DNA of 5,521 nucleotides from Vulcanimicrobiota bacterium (GCA_030043675.1 JASHXG010000218.1:1-5521), one strand, 5' to 3'; counted from the stretch's first letter, positions 1 to 5,521 are shown. Notes: generated by a model not told the origin, from the sequence alone. Made by a program: numbers and translations.

Positions 1-244
1 CTGGAGCGCCGCCGAGCTGCAAGAGCCGATTCTGAGCAAAGCATTGACGCGCTTCGTCTTTCCCTGGAAGTGGAGCGGCGAAGAGGCGATCCTACAAAGC
101 CGCTGCTACGACGAGACCGGATACGTGCAGCCGACGCTGGCGCAGCTCGTCCGAGTGCGCGGCGTCAACTCCGTCTATCACCTCAACGCGATCCAAAGCT
201 GGCACGTCGCGTCCGACGGGACGGTGACGAACGTTCATGCATAA
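1..244 (+). CDS. soxC: SoxC-type sulfite/sulfane dehydrogenase, molybdenum subunit, C-terminal end (5' truncated)
   Basis: Only the last 80 codons are present; the reading frame is already open at base 2 and ends at TAA 242-244. In the family, SoxC is the molybdenum-cofactor subunit that pairs with cytochrome SoxD in the periplasm to oxidise protein-bound sulfane sulfur in the Sox pathway; close relatives oxidise free sulfite. The visible part corresponds to the C-terminal dimerisation domain. It includes a basic-aromatic stretch (TRFVFPWKWSGEEA), then SRCYDETGYVQPT, then RGVNSVYHLNAIQSWHV and a closing DGTVTNVHA, all typical of the SoxC end. The molybdenum-binding domain and its cysteine lie outside the window. 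The last codons overlap the next gene by 8 bp, so the two are very probably co-transcribed and translationally coupled. The overlap with a SoxD-like cytochrome supports SoxC over the generic sulfite oxidase label, but SorA-like enzymes cannot be fully excluded. Confidence 0.8.
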   Translation, partial: WSAAELQEPILSKALTRFVFPWKWSGEEAILQSRCYDETGYVQPTLAQLVRVRGVNSVYHLNAIQSWHVASDGTVTNVHA

Positions 245-776
245 GACGATCCTCGTCGCGCTGCTGCTCGCCGGCTCGATCTTTCCGGCCATGCTCCTGG
301 CCAGTCCAACGGCCTCAGGCATCGGCCAGACCCCGACCTCGGCCCAAATCAGCAACTGGAACGTCGACGTCTCGGCGAGTGGGGCCGGATTGCCGCCGGG
401 GCATGGCGCGGTCGCGCAGGGGCAGCTGCTGTACGCGGCGCGCTGCGCGGCCTGCCACGGCACGAGCGGAGCGGGAGGTCCGATGGATCGTTTAGTCGGC
501 GGCGCCGGCAGCCTGACCGCCGCGAAACCGGTTAAAACCGTCGGCAGCTACTGGCCGCACGCCACGACGCTCTTCGACTACATCCGGCGCGCGATGCCGT
601 TCGACTCGCCCGGTACGCTGACGAACGATCAGGTCTATGCTGTGACCGCTTATCTGTTGTACCTGAACGGCATCATCTCCGAAAGTACCATAATGAGCGC
701 AAAGACGCTGCCGTCGGTTGTGATGCCCAACCGCGACAATTTTACCGAAGATGATCCGCGTCCCGACGCGCCTTAA
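237..776 (+). CDS. soxD: SoxD-like monohaem c-type cytochrome, electron acceptor of SoxC
   Basis: 179 residues. An N-terminal hydrophobic segment (residues 4-22, ending LLAS) is a Sec signal, so the protein acts in the periplasm. A single haem-c attachment motif CAACH lies at residues 70-74 and the likely sixth ligand is Met120 in RRAMPF. Motifs of the SoxD haem domain are clear: SNWNVDV near 39, GLPPGHGAVAQGQLLY before the haem, KTVGSYWPHATTLFDYIRRA at 100-119, and a closing segment VVMPNRDNF. In the family this subunit takes electrons from SoxC and passes them to the respiratory chain. It is about half the length of the two-haem SoxD of Paracoccus, so it looks like the one-haem form. The ATG at 237 lies inside the end of soxC (overlap ATGCATAA). 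There is no strong Shine-Dalgarno site before it, which fits translational coupling. Its stop overlaps the stop of the opposing hydrolase gene. A generic sulfite-dehydrogenase cytochrome (SorB-like) is the main alternative. Confidence 0.8.
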   Translation: MHKTILVALLLAGSIFPAMLLASPTASGIGQTPTSAQISNWNVDVSASGAGLPPGHGAVAQGQLLYAARCAACHGTSGAGGPMDRLVGGAGSLTAAKPVKTVGSYWPHATTLFDYIRRAMPFDSPGTLTNDQVYAVTAYLLYLNGIISESTIMSAKTLPSVVMPNRDNFTEDDPRPDAP

Positions 777-1687
777 CGCAGGCTCGCCATCCGCTCGATC
801 TCGCTCGATAGGATTCGATTGAAGAGCGCGGGCTGATCGAACATGAGGAAGTGGCGCGAGCGGTCGATCATCACGACGCCCCAGCTTCCCGGGGCGTGCG
901 CTACCCAGGTCGCATAGACGCGCCGTTTCGCCGAGGGCGTGCGAAGGCCCCGATACGAATCGACCGATTCGTCGTAGGGTACGATCTCGACAAACGGCGC
1001 CCGGAGCAAGCGCAGACCGGGCGTTAGATCGAGTGACAACGCCGCCCGCAGCCAGTCGGCAACTGCGCGCGGATCGCTTCGCTCGGCCAGCGGCGCCACG
1101 GCGTCGACGTCACGGCTGCTGCCGATCAAGAAACTCAGCGTCGCGCGCATCGTTCGATCGAAGCCGGCCGGCCCGGCGTTCTCGAATGGTGCGGCCGCAC
1201 GCGCCACGTAGGCCTCGCGTGCAGCTGCCGTCGGAGCGACCGGATGACCGCCCTCGGCCGCAATGATGCCGCCGGCTTCGTCAGAATGCAGCTCACCGAA
1301 CATCACCGCAACCGTTCCGCCGAGGCTGTGCCCCACGATAATCGGCTTGACGAGTCGCCGCTCCGCGATCAGGCGCGCCAGGCCCGCAACCGCGCGCTCC
1401 ATCAAACGATCGGGTGCGACCCGCGGGCGTCCATCCATGCCCGGGAGCGTGACGACGTAGATGTCGTAACGCGGCGCAAGAAGGCTCACCTGACCGTTCC
1501 ACTGCCACGGGCCGCAATAGAGTGCCGGTACGAATATCACCGGCACGGCGCGCGGTTTCCCGAAGCGCTCGACGCTCAAGATTCCGGCGTTGAATCGTTG
1601 TGCAGGCGCAACGGTGCGAGCCGGCACGTCGGCAACCACTCGCTGCGAGAGGAGCGCCAGACTAAGCAAAGAAGCCAACGGCCACAT
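773..1687 (-). CDS. Exported alpha/beta-fold hydrolase (esterase-like)
   Basis: 304 residues, ATG at 1685-1687. The N-terminus has a hydrophobic segment (residues 4-14) and a plausible signal-peptidase site after VVA (19), so export is likely, although the n-region has no positive charge. The alpha/beta-hydrolase fold shows in order: strand VPVIFVPALYCGPWQW (48-63) supplying the oxyanion loop, YVVTLPGMDG (77-86), the nucleophile elbow GHSLGG at 119-124 with Ser121, a candidate acid Asp239 or Asp243 in PYDESVDS, and His279 in the RHFLMFDQP segment with the family's usual 'His-Phe near the C-terminus' layout. The triad is thus complete and the protein is probably active. Substrate cannot be told from sequence. 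It converges on soxD, with stops overlapping in TTAA, and is divergent from the GH64 gene across 54 bp. No strong Shine-Dalgarno site precedes the ATG; a tiny upstream ORF ends in TAATG overlapping it. A functional link to SoxCD is not implied by the opposite orientation. Confidence 0.85.
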   Translation of the reverse strand: MWPLASLLSLALLSQRVVADVPARTVAPAQRFNAGILSVERFGKPRAVPVIFVPALYCGPWQWNGQVSLLAPRYDIYVVTLPGMDGRPRVAPDRLMERAVAGLARLIAERRLVKPIIVGHSLGGTVAVMFGELHSDEAGGIIAAEGGHPVAPTAAAREAYVARAAAPFENAGPAGFDRTMRATLSFLIGSSRDVDAVAPLAERSDPRAVADWLRAALSLDLTPGLRLLRAPFVEIVPYDESVDSYRGLRTPSAKRRVYATWVAHAPGSWGVVMIDRSRHFLMFDQPALFNRILSSEIERMASLR

Positions 1688-1725
1688 TATCGATGCGGGC
1701 TTCGCCCGGCTTGCTTAAAGAGCAT
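1687..1725 (-). other. Possible 12-codon leader ORF overlapping the hydrolase start
   Basis: Read on the - strand, an ATG at 1723-1725 opens a 12-codon frame (MLFKQAGRSPHR) whose TAA stop (1687-1689) shares one base with the ATG of the hydrolase, forming TAATG. Such overlaps allow termination-reinitiation, which would help a gene lacking a good Shine-Dalgarno site. The frame stays open further upstream, and no clear ribosome site precedes this ATG (GAAAG only), so this may be chance. Treat it as a hypothesis about translation, not as a gene. Confidence 0.15.
1696..1708. other. Small hairpin in the divergent spacer
   Basis: CGGGC, a TTC loop and GCCCG form a perfect 5-bp GC stem in the 54-bp spacer between the hydrolase and GH64 genes. 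It sits 9 bases upstream of the hydrolase ATG and 23 bases before the GH64 Shine-Dalgarno site. No run of T follows on either strand, so it is not an intrinsic terminator. It could partly hide the hydrolase start region in mRNA, or simply be a by-product of high GC. Confidence 0.3.
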
Positions 1726-1731
1726 CTTTCG

Positions 1732-1737
1732 AAGGAG
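1732..1737 (+). promoter_or_regulatory. Shine-Dalgarno site of the GH64 gene
   Basis: AAGGAG lies 4 bases before the GTG at 1742. This is somewhat close but is the best ribosome site in the area, and it decides the start. The frame stays open for about 500 bases upstream, opposite the hydrolase gene, so frame length alone would give a start that is far too early. Confidence 0.65.
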
Positions 1738-1741
1738 CAGA

Positions 1742-2935
1742 GTGCGCAGAGCGGAGTTCCTCGCCGCGGCGACGGCCGCATCGATAACCGGCGCGCGCGC
1801 AAGCGCGCGGCTGATTCGATGGGCGACTCGCTCGAGCATTCCGCTCACCGTCGTCAACGCGATGCAGGAATCTCCGGGCCGCGATGTATTCTTCGCGGTG
1901 ATCGGCGTCGGCCCGAACGGCACGTGGGTGCATCTGCGCCGAGACGGGAGACTGGAGCCCTGCCGGCAACGCGACAACGGACCAAACGGTTACGCCGACT
2001 ATTCGCTGCGACTGGGCCGCAGCCGCGCCATGGAAGTGATGCTCCCGCAGATCCCGGGCGGCGCGCGACTCTACGTATCGATCGGCGAACCGCTCGGATT
2101 TCCCGTGAGCGGCCAGAACGTTCCGGGCAGCCCGAGTGGGTGGACGCCCGAGGATCCCAACTACCGCATTCTGTTCGATTGGGTCGAGTTCACCTACAAC
2201 GAGAACGGTTGGGGCGGCAATACGACGATGGTCGATATGTTCGGCATCCCGCTCGAGATCGCGTTGCACGGAAGCGCCGGCGTTGCGCGCGTCGGCGTCG
2301 TGCCAGGCGGCCGGGAGCGCATCTTCGCGAGCCTGCGCGGCGATCCGGTGTTTTCCCCGCTCGTCGTCGTGGTAGATGGCGAGATTCGACGAGCAATTGC
2401 GCCGTTTCACGGAATCGACGCCGGCGTATTCGACGCGCGCTACCTGCAGGCATATATCGACGCGGTCTGGAGCTACTATCGCAACGACGACTTGAAGATG
2501 GACGCGGCGGGATACGGCAGGTTCGAGGGGCGCGTCGACGCGAGCGGCCGGCTCGTGTTCGCGCAACCCGGTCAGCCCGCGATCGCCTTCGATCGCCCCA
2601 CGACGCGCGACGTCTTCGCCTGCGCGGGCGCGCTCGCGCCGAAAAATTGCGGCCAGTCGCCCTCCCAAGAGTGCTCCGTCCAGGGCCAGATCGCGGCGGC
2701 ACTCGGAGCGGCATTCAACCGCACCACGCTCTTGCTCGGCGACGAGATACCTTATTGCCGCTCCGGGAATTTCTATCGAAACCACGCAACCAACGTTTAC
2801 TCGGCGCTCATGCACGCGCAGAGTCGCGGCGGCTTGGCTTACGGCTTTCCTTTCGACGACAACTGCAACGAGTTTAGCTCGTTCATCTTCGAGAGCAGCC
2901 CAACGGCCGTAACGATCGCGATCCCACCCTTCTAG
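1742..2935 (+). CDS. Secreted glycoside hydrolase family 64 protein (beta-1,3-glucanase type)
   Basis: 397 residues from GTG 1742. Family GH64 enzymes (laminaripentaose-producing type) hydrolyse beta-1,3-glucan. Residues 1-22 form an export signal with paired arginines (RRAEFL at 2-7), a short hydrophobic stretch and an ASA cleavage site; it resembles a Tat signal with one extra residue after the arginines. The domain opens at IPLTVVN (33-39) and VFFAVIGVGPNGTWVHL. Key motifs follow: WVEFTYN with Glu149, and NTTMVDMFGIP with Asp165. These two are exactly 16 residues apart, as are the catalytic Glu154 and Asp170 I recall for the Streptomyces matensis enzyme. The C-terminal part has NVYSALMHA (351-359) and AYGFPFDDNC (366-375), the usual family ending. 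Six cysteines in the mature part suggest disulfides. There is no carbohydrate-binding module. The start rests on the Shine-Dalgarno site and the signal; an ATG at 1862 would delete the first strand. The role may be feeding on fungal, algal or plant glucan, or on neighbouring cells' walls. Activity is inferred. Confidence 0.85.
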   Translation: MRRAEFLAAATAASITGARASARLIRWATRSSIPLTVVNAMQESPGRDVFFAVIGVGPNGTWVHLRRDGRLEPCRQRDNGPNGYADYSLRLGRSRAMEVMLPQIPGGARLYVSIGEPLGFPVSGQNVPGSPSGWTPEDPNYRILFDWVEFTYNENGWGGNTTMVDMFGIPLEIALHGSAGVARVGVVPGGRERIFASLRGDPVFSPLVVVVDGEIRRAIAPFHGIDAGVFDARYLQAYIDAVWSYYRNDDLKMDAAGYGRFEGRVDASGRLVFAQPGQPAIAFDRPTTRDVFACAGALAPKNCGQSPSQECSVQGQIAAALGAAFNRTTLLLGDEIPYCRSGNFYRNHATNVYSALMHAQSRGGLAYGFPFDDNCNEFSSFIFESSPTAVTIAIPPF

Positions 2936-2950
2936 TTTTGCGGATGGACT

Positions 2951-4561
2951 CTACCATTTTCGGGCGCCGTCGCCGGCTGACGGGAGCGCCCAAGCCGTAA
3001 TGTCTCCCCCTCCCGCACCGACGTAAACGATGCCGTCCGCGATCACCGTGCCGACATCTCCCAAGCTCGGCAGCGGCACGCTCCATAGTTGAGTGCCCGT
3101 CGCAGCGTCGAACGCGTACTCGGTATCGCCGCTGTAGCTGCTGACGTAGACGACGCCGTTTGCAATCGAGATCGGCGAGCGCGGCGTCTGATTGCCGTCC
3201 CCCGAACCGGCCGGCCCGAAGTCCGCACTCCAGACCGGTGTGGGATTCAGCGTGCAGTTCGTTTGCATGGCGAAGGCCGCCATGCCGGGCTGGTAAATCC
3301 CCTCCGTCGTCGGCAATCCTACGTAGACGTAACCGGTCTCCGGATCGAAGGCGGGGACACCGATAAAGTCTCCGTCGTCGGTCGGGATGGACATTGGTAT
3401 GTACTGAATCGGACCCGAGCTGATCGACGCCCGATCGTACAGCTCGAACATTCCCGATTTGTTGATCGCGGCCAGCAGCGGCGGGCACCCCAGCGGCTGG
3501 AAGAGCAACGGGGTCGCACCGAAGTCGAAGTCGTTGTCGCCCTGAATTCTCGGGATGTTCGCCGGATAGTCGTTCGCGAGAACCGCTCCAAGGCGCGGAG
3601 AAAGCTCGATAACTTGCTCGGCGTAGGCGGAGTTTTGCGGAGCTCCTTTGCTCGTATCCGCGTTACCGGTGGCGATGAAGACATTGTTGGTGCGCGGGTC
3701 GATCGACGCCCCGCCGGGTCCCCAAACGCCGCCGCCGCTCGGGCCTTGGCTCGCAGTCCCGCTCATCGGATAGAATCTGCCCGCAACGGCGGGTACTTTC
3801 GTGTCGATCGCGACGATGCGCCCGTACCACGGTGAGATGTCGCACGTCGAGCTGGTCACGGCGTAGAGCAACCCGTCGGCGGGATTGTACGTGAAGCCGC
3901 CGTGCATGAAGTTATGATCGGGCGTGTAGTCGGCGATCGTCAAAGGCCAGCCTTTTGCCTCTTTCCCCGTGCCCAGATCGACGGCATGCACGTTATTCCG
4001 GCCATCATTGAAATAGAGCAGGTTCTTTCCGCGATCGATGGCCGGCGTCTCACCGATGGAAAAGCGGGATTTACCCGGTCCGCAACTGTAGCTCGAGTGC
4101 GCAACCCGGTGCTTCCACACCATCGTCCCGGTGCTCGTGTCGATCGCATACATCGCCGACCCGTACGCGGAGCCCGCATACAAGAGGTCGGTCAGGCGCC
4201 CGTGCACGCGGACGCCGTGCGCAAAAACCGGCTCGTGGACCACCGCGGAGTTGACGTCGAAGCTCCAGCGCCGCTCCAGGGTGCTCACGTTGCGGACGCC
4301 GACGATCGACTCGACCGGATTGTAGCCGGTCCGCTCGAGATCGAAGCCGAACGAATCCCAGTCCGTCGCTCCGCACGTGCCCACCGGCGAGCACAGACCA
4401 AGCCGGCGCGGCCCGGCCGCGGCCAACGGACCTGGCACGACCATCGCCACGCCCGGCGGGGAGAGACTCGGGCTCACGCCCTGCGTTCCGCCGGCACAGC
4501 CCACCGTCGCGCTAACAAACGCGGCGAGAAGTGAGGGTGTCCAAACCTTAAGCGAACGCAT
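2951..4561 (-). CDS. PQQ-binding-like beta-propeller lipoprotein
   Basis: 536 residues from the ATG at 4559-4561. Residues 1-22 form a lipoprotein signal (MRSLKVW, hydrophobic stretch, TVGC with Cys22 as the lipid anchor; Thr at -3 is less usual). A longer frame to 4714 exists, but the lipobox fixes this start. Propeller blades follow: DWDSFGFDLERTGYNP (67-82) and three clear A-x-D-x-x-T-G repeats ending in Trp, at 139-149, 193-205 and 483-493. GPSGGGVWGPGGASIDP (273-289), FIATGN (295-300), DNDFDFGATPLLF (342-354) and INKSGMFELYD (366-376) recall quinoprotein dehydrogenases of the polyvinyl-alcohol type. The adjacent-cysteine pair of methanol dehydrogenases is absent and there is no haem motif, so PQQ binding is unproven; a non-enzymatic scaffold is equally possible. 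Several cysteines (57, 63, 160, 240, 359, 436) suggest disulfides outside the cytoplasm. It converges on GH64 with 15 bp between stops and diverges from the lipase-like gene. A sigma70-like promoter lies about 70 bp upstream. Confidence 0.8.
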   Translation of the reverse strand: MRSLKVWTPSLLAAFVSATVGCAGGTQGVSPSLSPPGVAMVVPGPLAAAGPRRLGLCSPVGTCGATDWDSFGFDLERTGYNPVESIVGVRNVSTLERRWSFDVNSAVVHEPVFAHGVRVHGRLTDLLYAGSAYGSAMYAIDTSTGTMVWKHRVAHSSYSCGPGKSRFSIGETPAIDRGKNLLYFNDGRNNVHAVDLGTGKEAKGWPLTIADYTPDHNFMHGGFTYNPADGLLYAVTSSTCDISPWYGRIVAIDTKVPAVAGRFYPMSGTASQGPSGGGVWGPGGASIDPRTNNVFIATGNADTSKGAPQNSAYAEQVIELSPRLGAVLANDYPANIPRIQGDNDFDFGATPLLFQPLGCPPLLAAINKSGMFELYDRASISSGPIQYIPMSIPTDDGDFIGVPAFDPETGYVYVGLPTTEGIYQPGMAAFAMQTNCTLNPTPVWSADFGPAGSGDGNQTPRSPISIANGVVYVSSYSGDTEYAFDAATGTQLWSVPLPSLGDVGTVIADGIVYVGAGGGDITAWALPSAGDGARKW

Positions 4562-4633
4562 TGTCAAGCCAGAACCTGCGGGTGCCGAAATGCACGATCG
4601 CCGGCGACCATTGCGGGCGACCGCGTTCCCCCG

Positions 4634-4662
4634 ATTCTCGGACCTTTTGCGGCGCCCGTCAA
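4634..4662 (-). promoter_or_regulatory. Sigma70-like promoter for the propeller lipoprotein
   Basis: On the - strand, TTGACG (4662-4657, five of six matches to the -35 consensus) is followed after 17 bases by GAGAAT (4639-4634, four of six matches to the -10). Transcription would start near 4627, giving a leader of roughly 65 bases before the ATG at 4561. The spacing is ideal and it is the best match in the intergenic region. It assumes a housekeeping sigma factor with the usual consensus. The leader contains GGCGACC twice (4603-4609, 4616-4622), too short to call an operator. Confidence 0.4.
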
Positions 4663-4695
4663 GTCCCAAAAGTAGGATAGGCGAGGTGCCTAAGG

Positions 4696-4725
4696 TTGTA
4701 GGGACCGGCTTCATCGTTTCAGAAT
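4696..4725 (+). promoter_or_regulatory. Weak candidate promoter for the lipase-like lipoprotein
   Basis: TTGTAG (4696-4701) and CAGAAT (4720-4725) are separated by 18 bases and match the sigma70 consensus at three and four of six positions. They lie just ahead of the Shine-Dalgarno site at 4741. This is the only acceptable pair I see on this strand of the 196-bp divergent region, and it is weak. The region (4562-4757) holds no other gene that I can support. Confidence 0.2.
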
Positions 4726-4740
4726 GTTGCCGACCCGCGA

Positions 4741-4749
4741 GAGGAGGAG
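4741..4749 (+). promoter_or_regulatory. Strong Shine-Dalgarno site fixing a GTG start
   Basis: GAGGAGGAG stands 8 bases before GTG 4758, the optimal distance. It establishes that the + strand frame starting there is translated, even though no ATG occurs near its beginning and the gene leaves the window. Confidence 0.75.
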
Positions 4750-4757
4750 CAGCGCTC

Positions 4758-5521
4758 GTGAAACTTCGTGCACACTATCGCATTGCAGCCGTTGCGCTTG
4801 GAGCCGTATGCGTGGCCCTCGCCGCCTGCAACGGACCCCGCGCCGGCAGCGGGGGTTCGCTAACGCCAAGCGTCGCGCCGCAAATCGTGGCGCGCACCAC
4901 GAGCGGCGACAGCGCCGCGCTCGTGTCGCGCTCGCTCGGGAGCAACGTGCGCATCGTGATTGCGAAAGAGTCCAGCGCCGTCGTCGCGGCTCCCAATCAC
5001 GCCTGGACGATGCTTCCCGGAACGCTGCGCGTGCACTTCCTTCCCGCCTTGCAGCGGACGGACGAGATCGAGACCGGGCTGCAACTTGAAATGACGTATC
5101 GGCCGCGCGACGCGGCGCGACTGCGCGCCGGGTATCTGCCGCTGATCGCGATCGCCTACGCCAACGGGCGAACGATACGGTTTCCGGTGCTCGGGCGCAT
5201 GGAAACCGAGCACCACGCCATCGCTCTCGAGATTCCCGCTACGCTCCTCGGCGGCGCGACCGGCTTGATGGTCGCGCTCGGCGTCGACAATGCGAAATAC
5301 CAACAACAGCCCGAGGGACCGCGGTACTGGGACGGCAAGGAGTGGAAGACGACCGGAACGATCGATCCCGGCAAGAAGACGCTGGTGCTCATCCATGGCA
5401 TCTTCTCGAGCGTCGAAACCGCCTTCCCGGCAACGCCGACGCCGGCGTGCCCACAACAGATCGCCGATGCCGGCGGCTACAAACAGGTGTTGGGATGGGA
5501 TTACGATTGGTTCTATCCGCC
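4758..5521 (+). CDS. Lipoprotein with alpha/beta-hydrolase (lipase/esterase-like) domain, 3' truncated
   Basis: The frame opens at GTG 4758 and is stop-free to the window end (254 complete codons). Residues 1-24 are a textbook lipoprotein signal: KLRAHYR, a hydrophobic core, then LAAC with Cys24 as the lipid-bearing residue. A low-complexity Gly/Ser linker follows. Residues about 40-195 form a domain I do not recognise, rich in predicted beta strands (VRIVIAKES, GTLRVHFLPAL, TGLQLEMTYRP, IRFPVLGRMET, TGLMVALGVDN). From about 207 an alpha/beta-hydrolase begins: KTLVLIHGIFSS with the oxyanion HG at 213-214, then YKQVLGWDYDWFYP (241-254), like the lipase/esterase pattern where the partner strand carries a YDW/YDS motif. 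The catalytic Ser, acid and His would be beyond the window. It probably acts at the outer membrane or periplasm on an ester or lipid; the substrate is unknown. It diverges from the propeller lipoprotein across 196 bp, so the two could share regulation. Confidence 0.8.
   Translation, partial: MKLRAHYRIAAVALGAVCVALAACNGPRAGSGGSLTPSVAPQIVARTTSGDSAALVSRSLGSNVRIVIAKESSAVVAAPNHAWTMLPGTLRVHFLPALQRTDEIETGLQLEMTYRPRDAARLRAGYLPLIAIAYANGRTIRFPVLGRMETEHHAIALEIPATLLGGATGLMVALGVDNAKYQQQPEGPRYWDGKEWKTTGTIDPGKKTLVLIHGIFSSVETAFPATPTPACPQQIADAGGYKQVLGWDYDWFYP

Noticed and set aside
1244..1741. Long upstream extension of the GH64 reading frame antisense to the hydrolase
   Set aside because: The hydrolase on the other strand has a full catalytic fold. 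The extension has no recognisable motif, while the GTG at 1742 has a Shine-Dalgarno site and a signal peptide. Stop-poor antisense frames are expected at high GC.
1715..2815. 366-codon open frame antisense to GH64
   Set aside because: Arg/Ala-rich translation without motifs; it mirrors the real GH64 gene, whose family residues are conserved.
2944..2961. Possible terminator ATGG-N6-CCAT followed by TTTT
   Set aside because: Only a 4-bp mixed stem with a 6-base loop, overlapping the opposing stop codon; too weak.
3089..3835. 248-codon + strand frame within the propeller gene
   Set aside because: Composition is typical of an antisense shadow (Arg/Val/Asp-rich) and no family motif is visible.
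4562..4567. Perfect TTGACA (-35 consensus) on the - strand directly before the propeller ATG
   Set aside because: A promoter there would start transcription inside the gene, past the lipoprotein signal, and no -10 element follows at the right distance.
4562..4714. N-terminal extension of the propeller protein to an ATG at 4714
   Set aside because: The extra 51 residues are Arg-rich and would bury the lipoprotein signal; the sigma70-like promoter also lies inside that stretch.
4860..5456. 198-codon open frame on the - strand opposite the lipase-like gene
   Set aside because: No motifs and no ribosome site; the + strand frame has a lipobox, an HG motif and a strong Shine-Dalgarno site.

Overview
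The window is GC-rich bacterial DNA and almost entirely coding. It holds five genes, two of them cut by the window edges. Four carry a recognisable signal sequence, and the fifth is the tail of an enzyme that in its family acts in the periplasm. The window therefore reads as a block of envelope or secreted functions. GTG starts with clear Shine-Dalgarno sites, Tat-like and lipoprotein signals, and a strong excess of the palindrome CGATCG are visible. No marker gene fixes the taxon. A GC-rich environmental lineage with periplasmic sulfur oxidation and many lipoproteins would fit (Eremiobacterota/WPS-2 or Acidobacteriota come to mind), but that is a guess.

Layout. (1) 1-776, + strand: the 3' end of a SoxC-type molybdenum sulfite/sulfane dehydrogenase overlaps by 8 bp a short, single-haem SoxD-type cytochrome c. 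Together they look like a SoxCD electron-transfer unit; the rest of any sox cluster would lie upstream, outside the window. (2) 773-1687, - strand: an exported alpha/beta hydrolase converges on soxD, the two stop codons sharing one TTAA. (3) 1688-1741: a 54-bp divergent spacer with a small hairpin, a possible 12-residue leader ORF on the - strand and the Shine-Dalgarno site of the next gene. (4) 1742-2935, + strand: a secreted glycoside hydrolase family 64 protein (beta-1,3-glucanase type), starting at GTG, with a Glu/Asp pair at the family's catalytic spacing. (5) 2951-4561, - strand: a beta-propeller lipoprotein of the PQQ-binding-like class, converging on the GH64 gene with 15 bp between stops. 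(6) 4562-4757: a divergent intergenic region with a good sigma70-like promoter for the propeller gene. (7) 4758 to the end, + strand: the start of a second lipoprotein, an alpha/beta-hydrolase (lipase/esterase-like) cut off after its oxyanion-hole HG motif. It is easily missed because it begins at GTG and runs off the window.

Apart from SoxC-SoxD the genes are not in one operon: orientation alternates. A shared theme of extracellular polymer or ester breakdown (GH64, two alpha/beta hydrolases, a propeller distantly like polyvinyl-alcohol dehydrogenase) is inference only. I did not find a convincing new defence, mobile or RNA-based system. There is no tRNA, rRNA, CRISPR array or insertion sequence visible.
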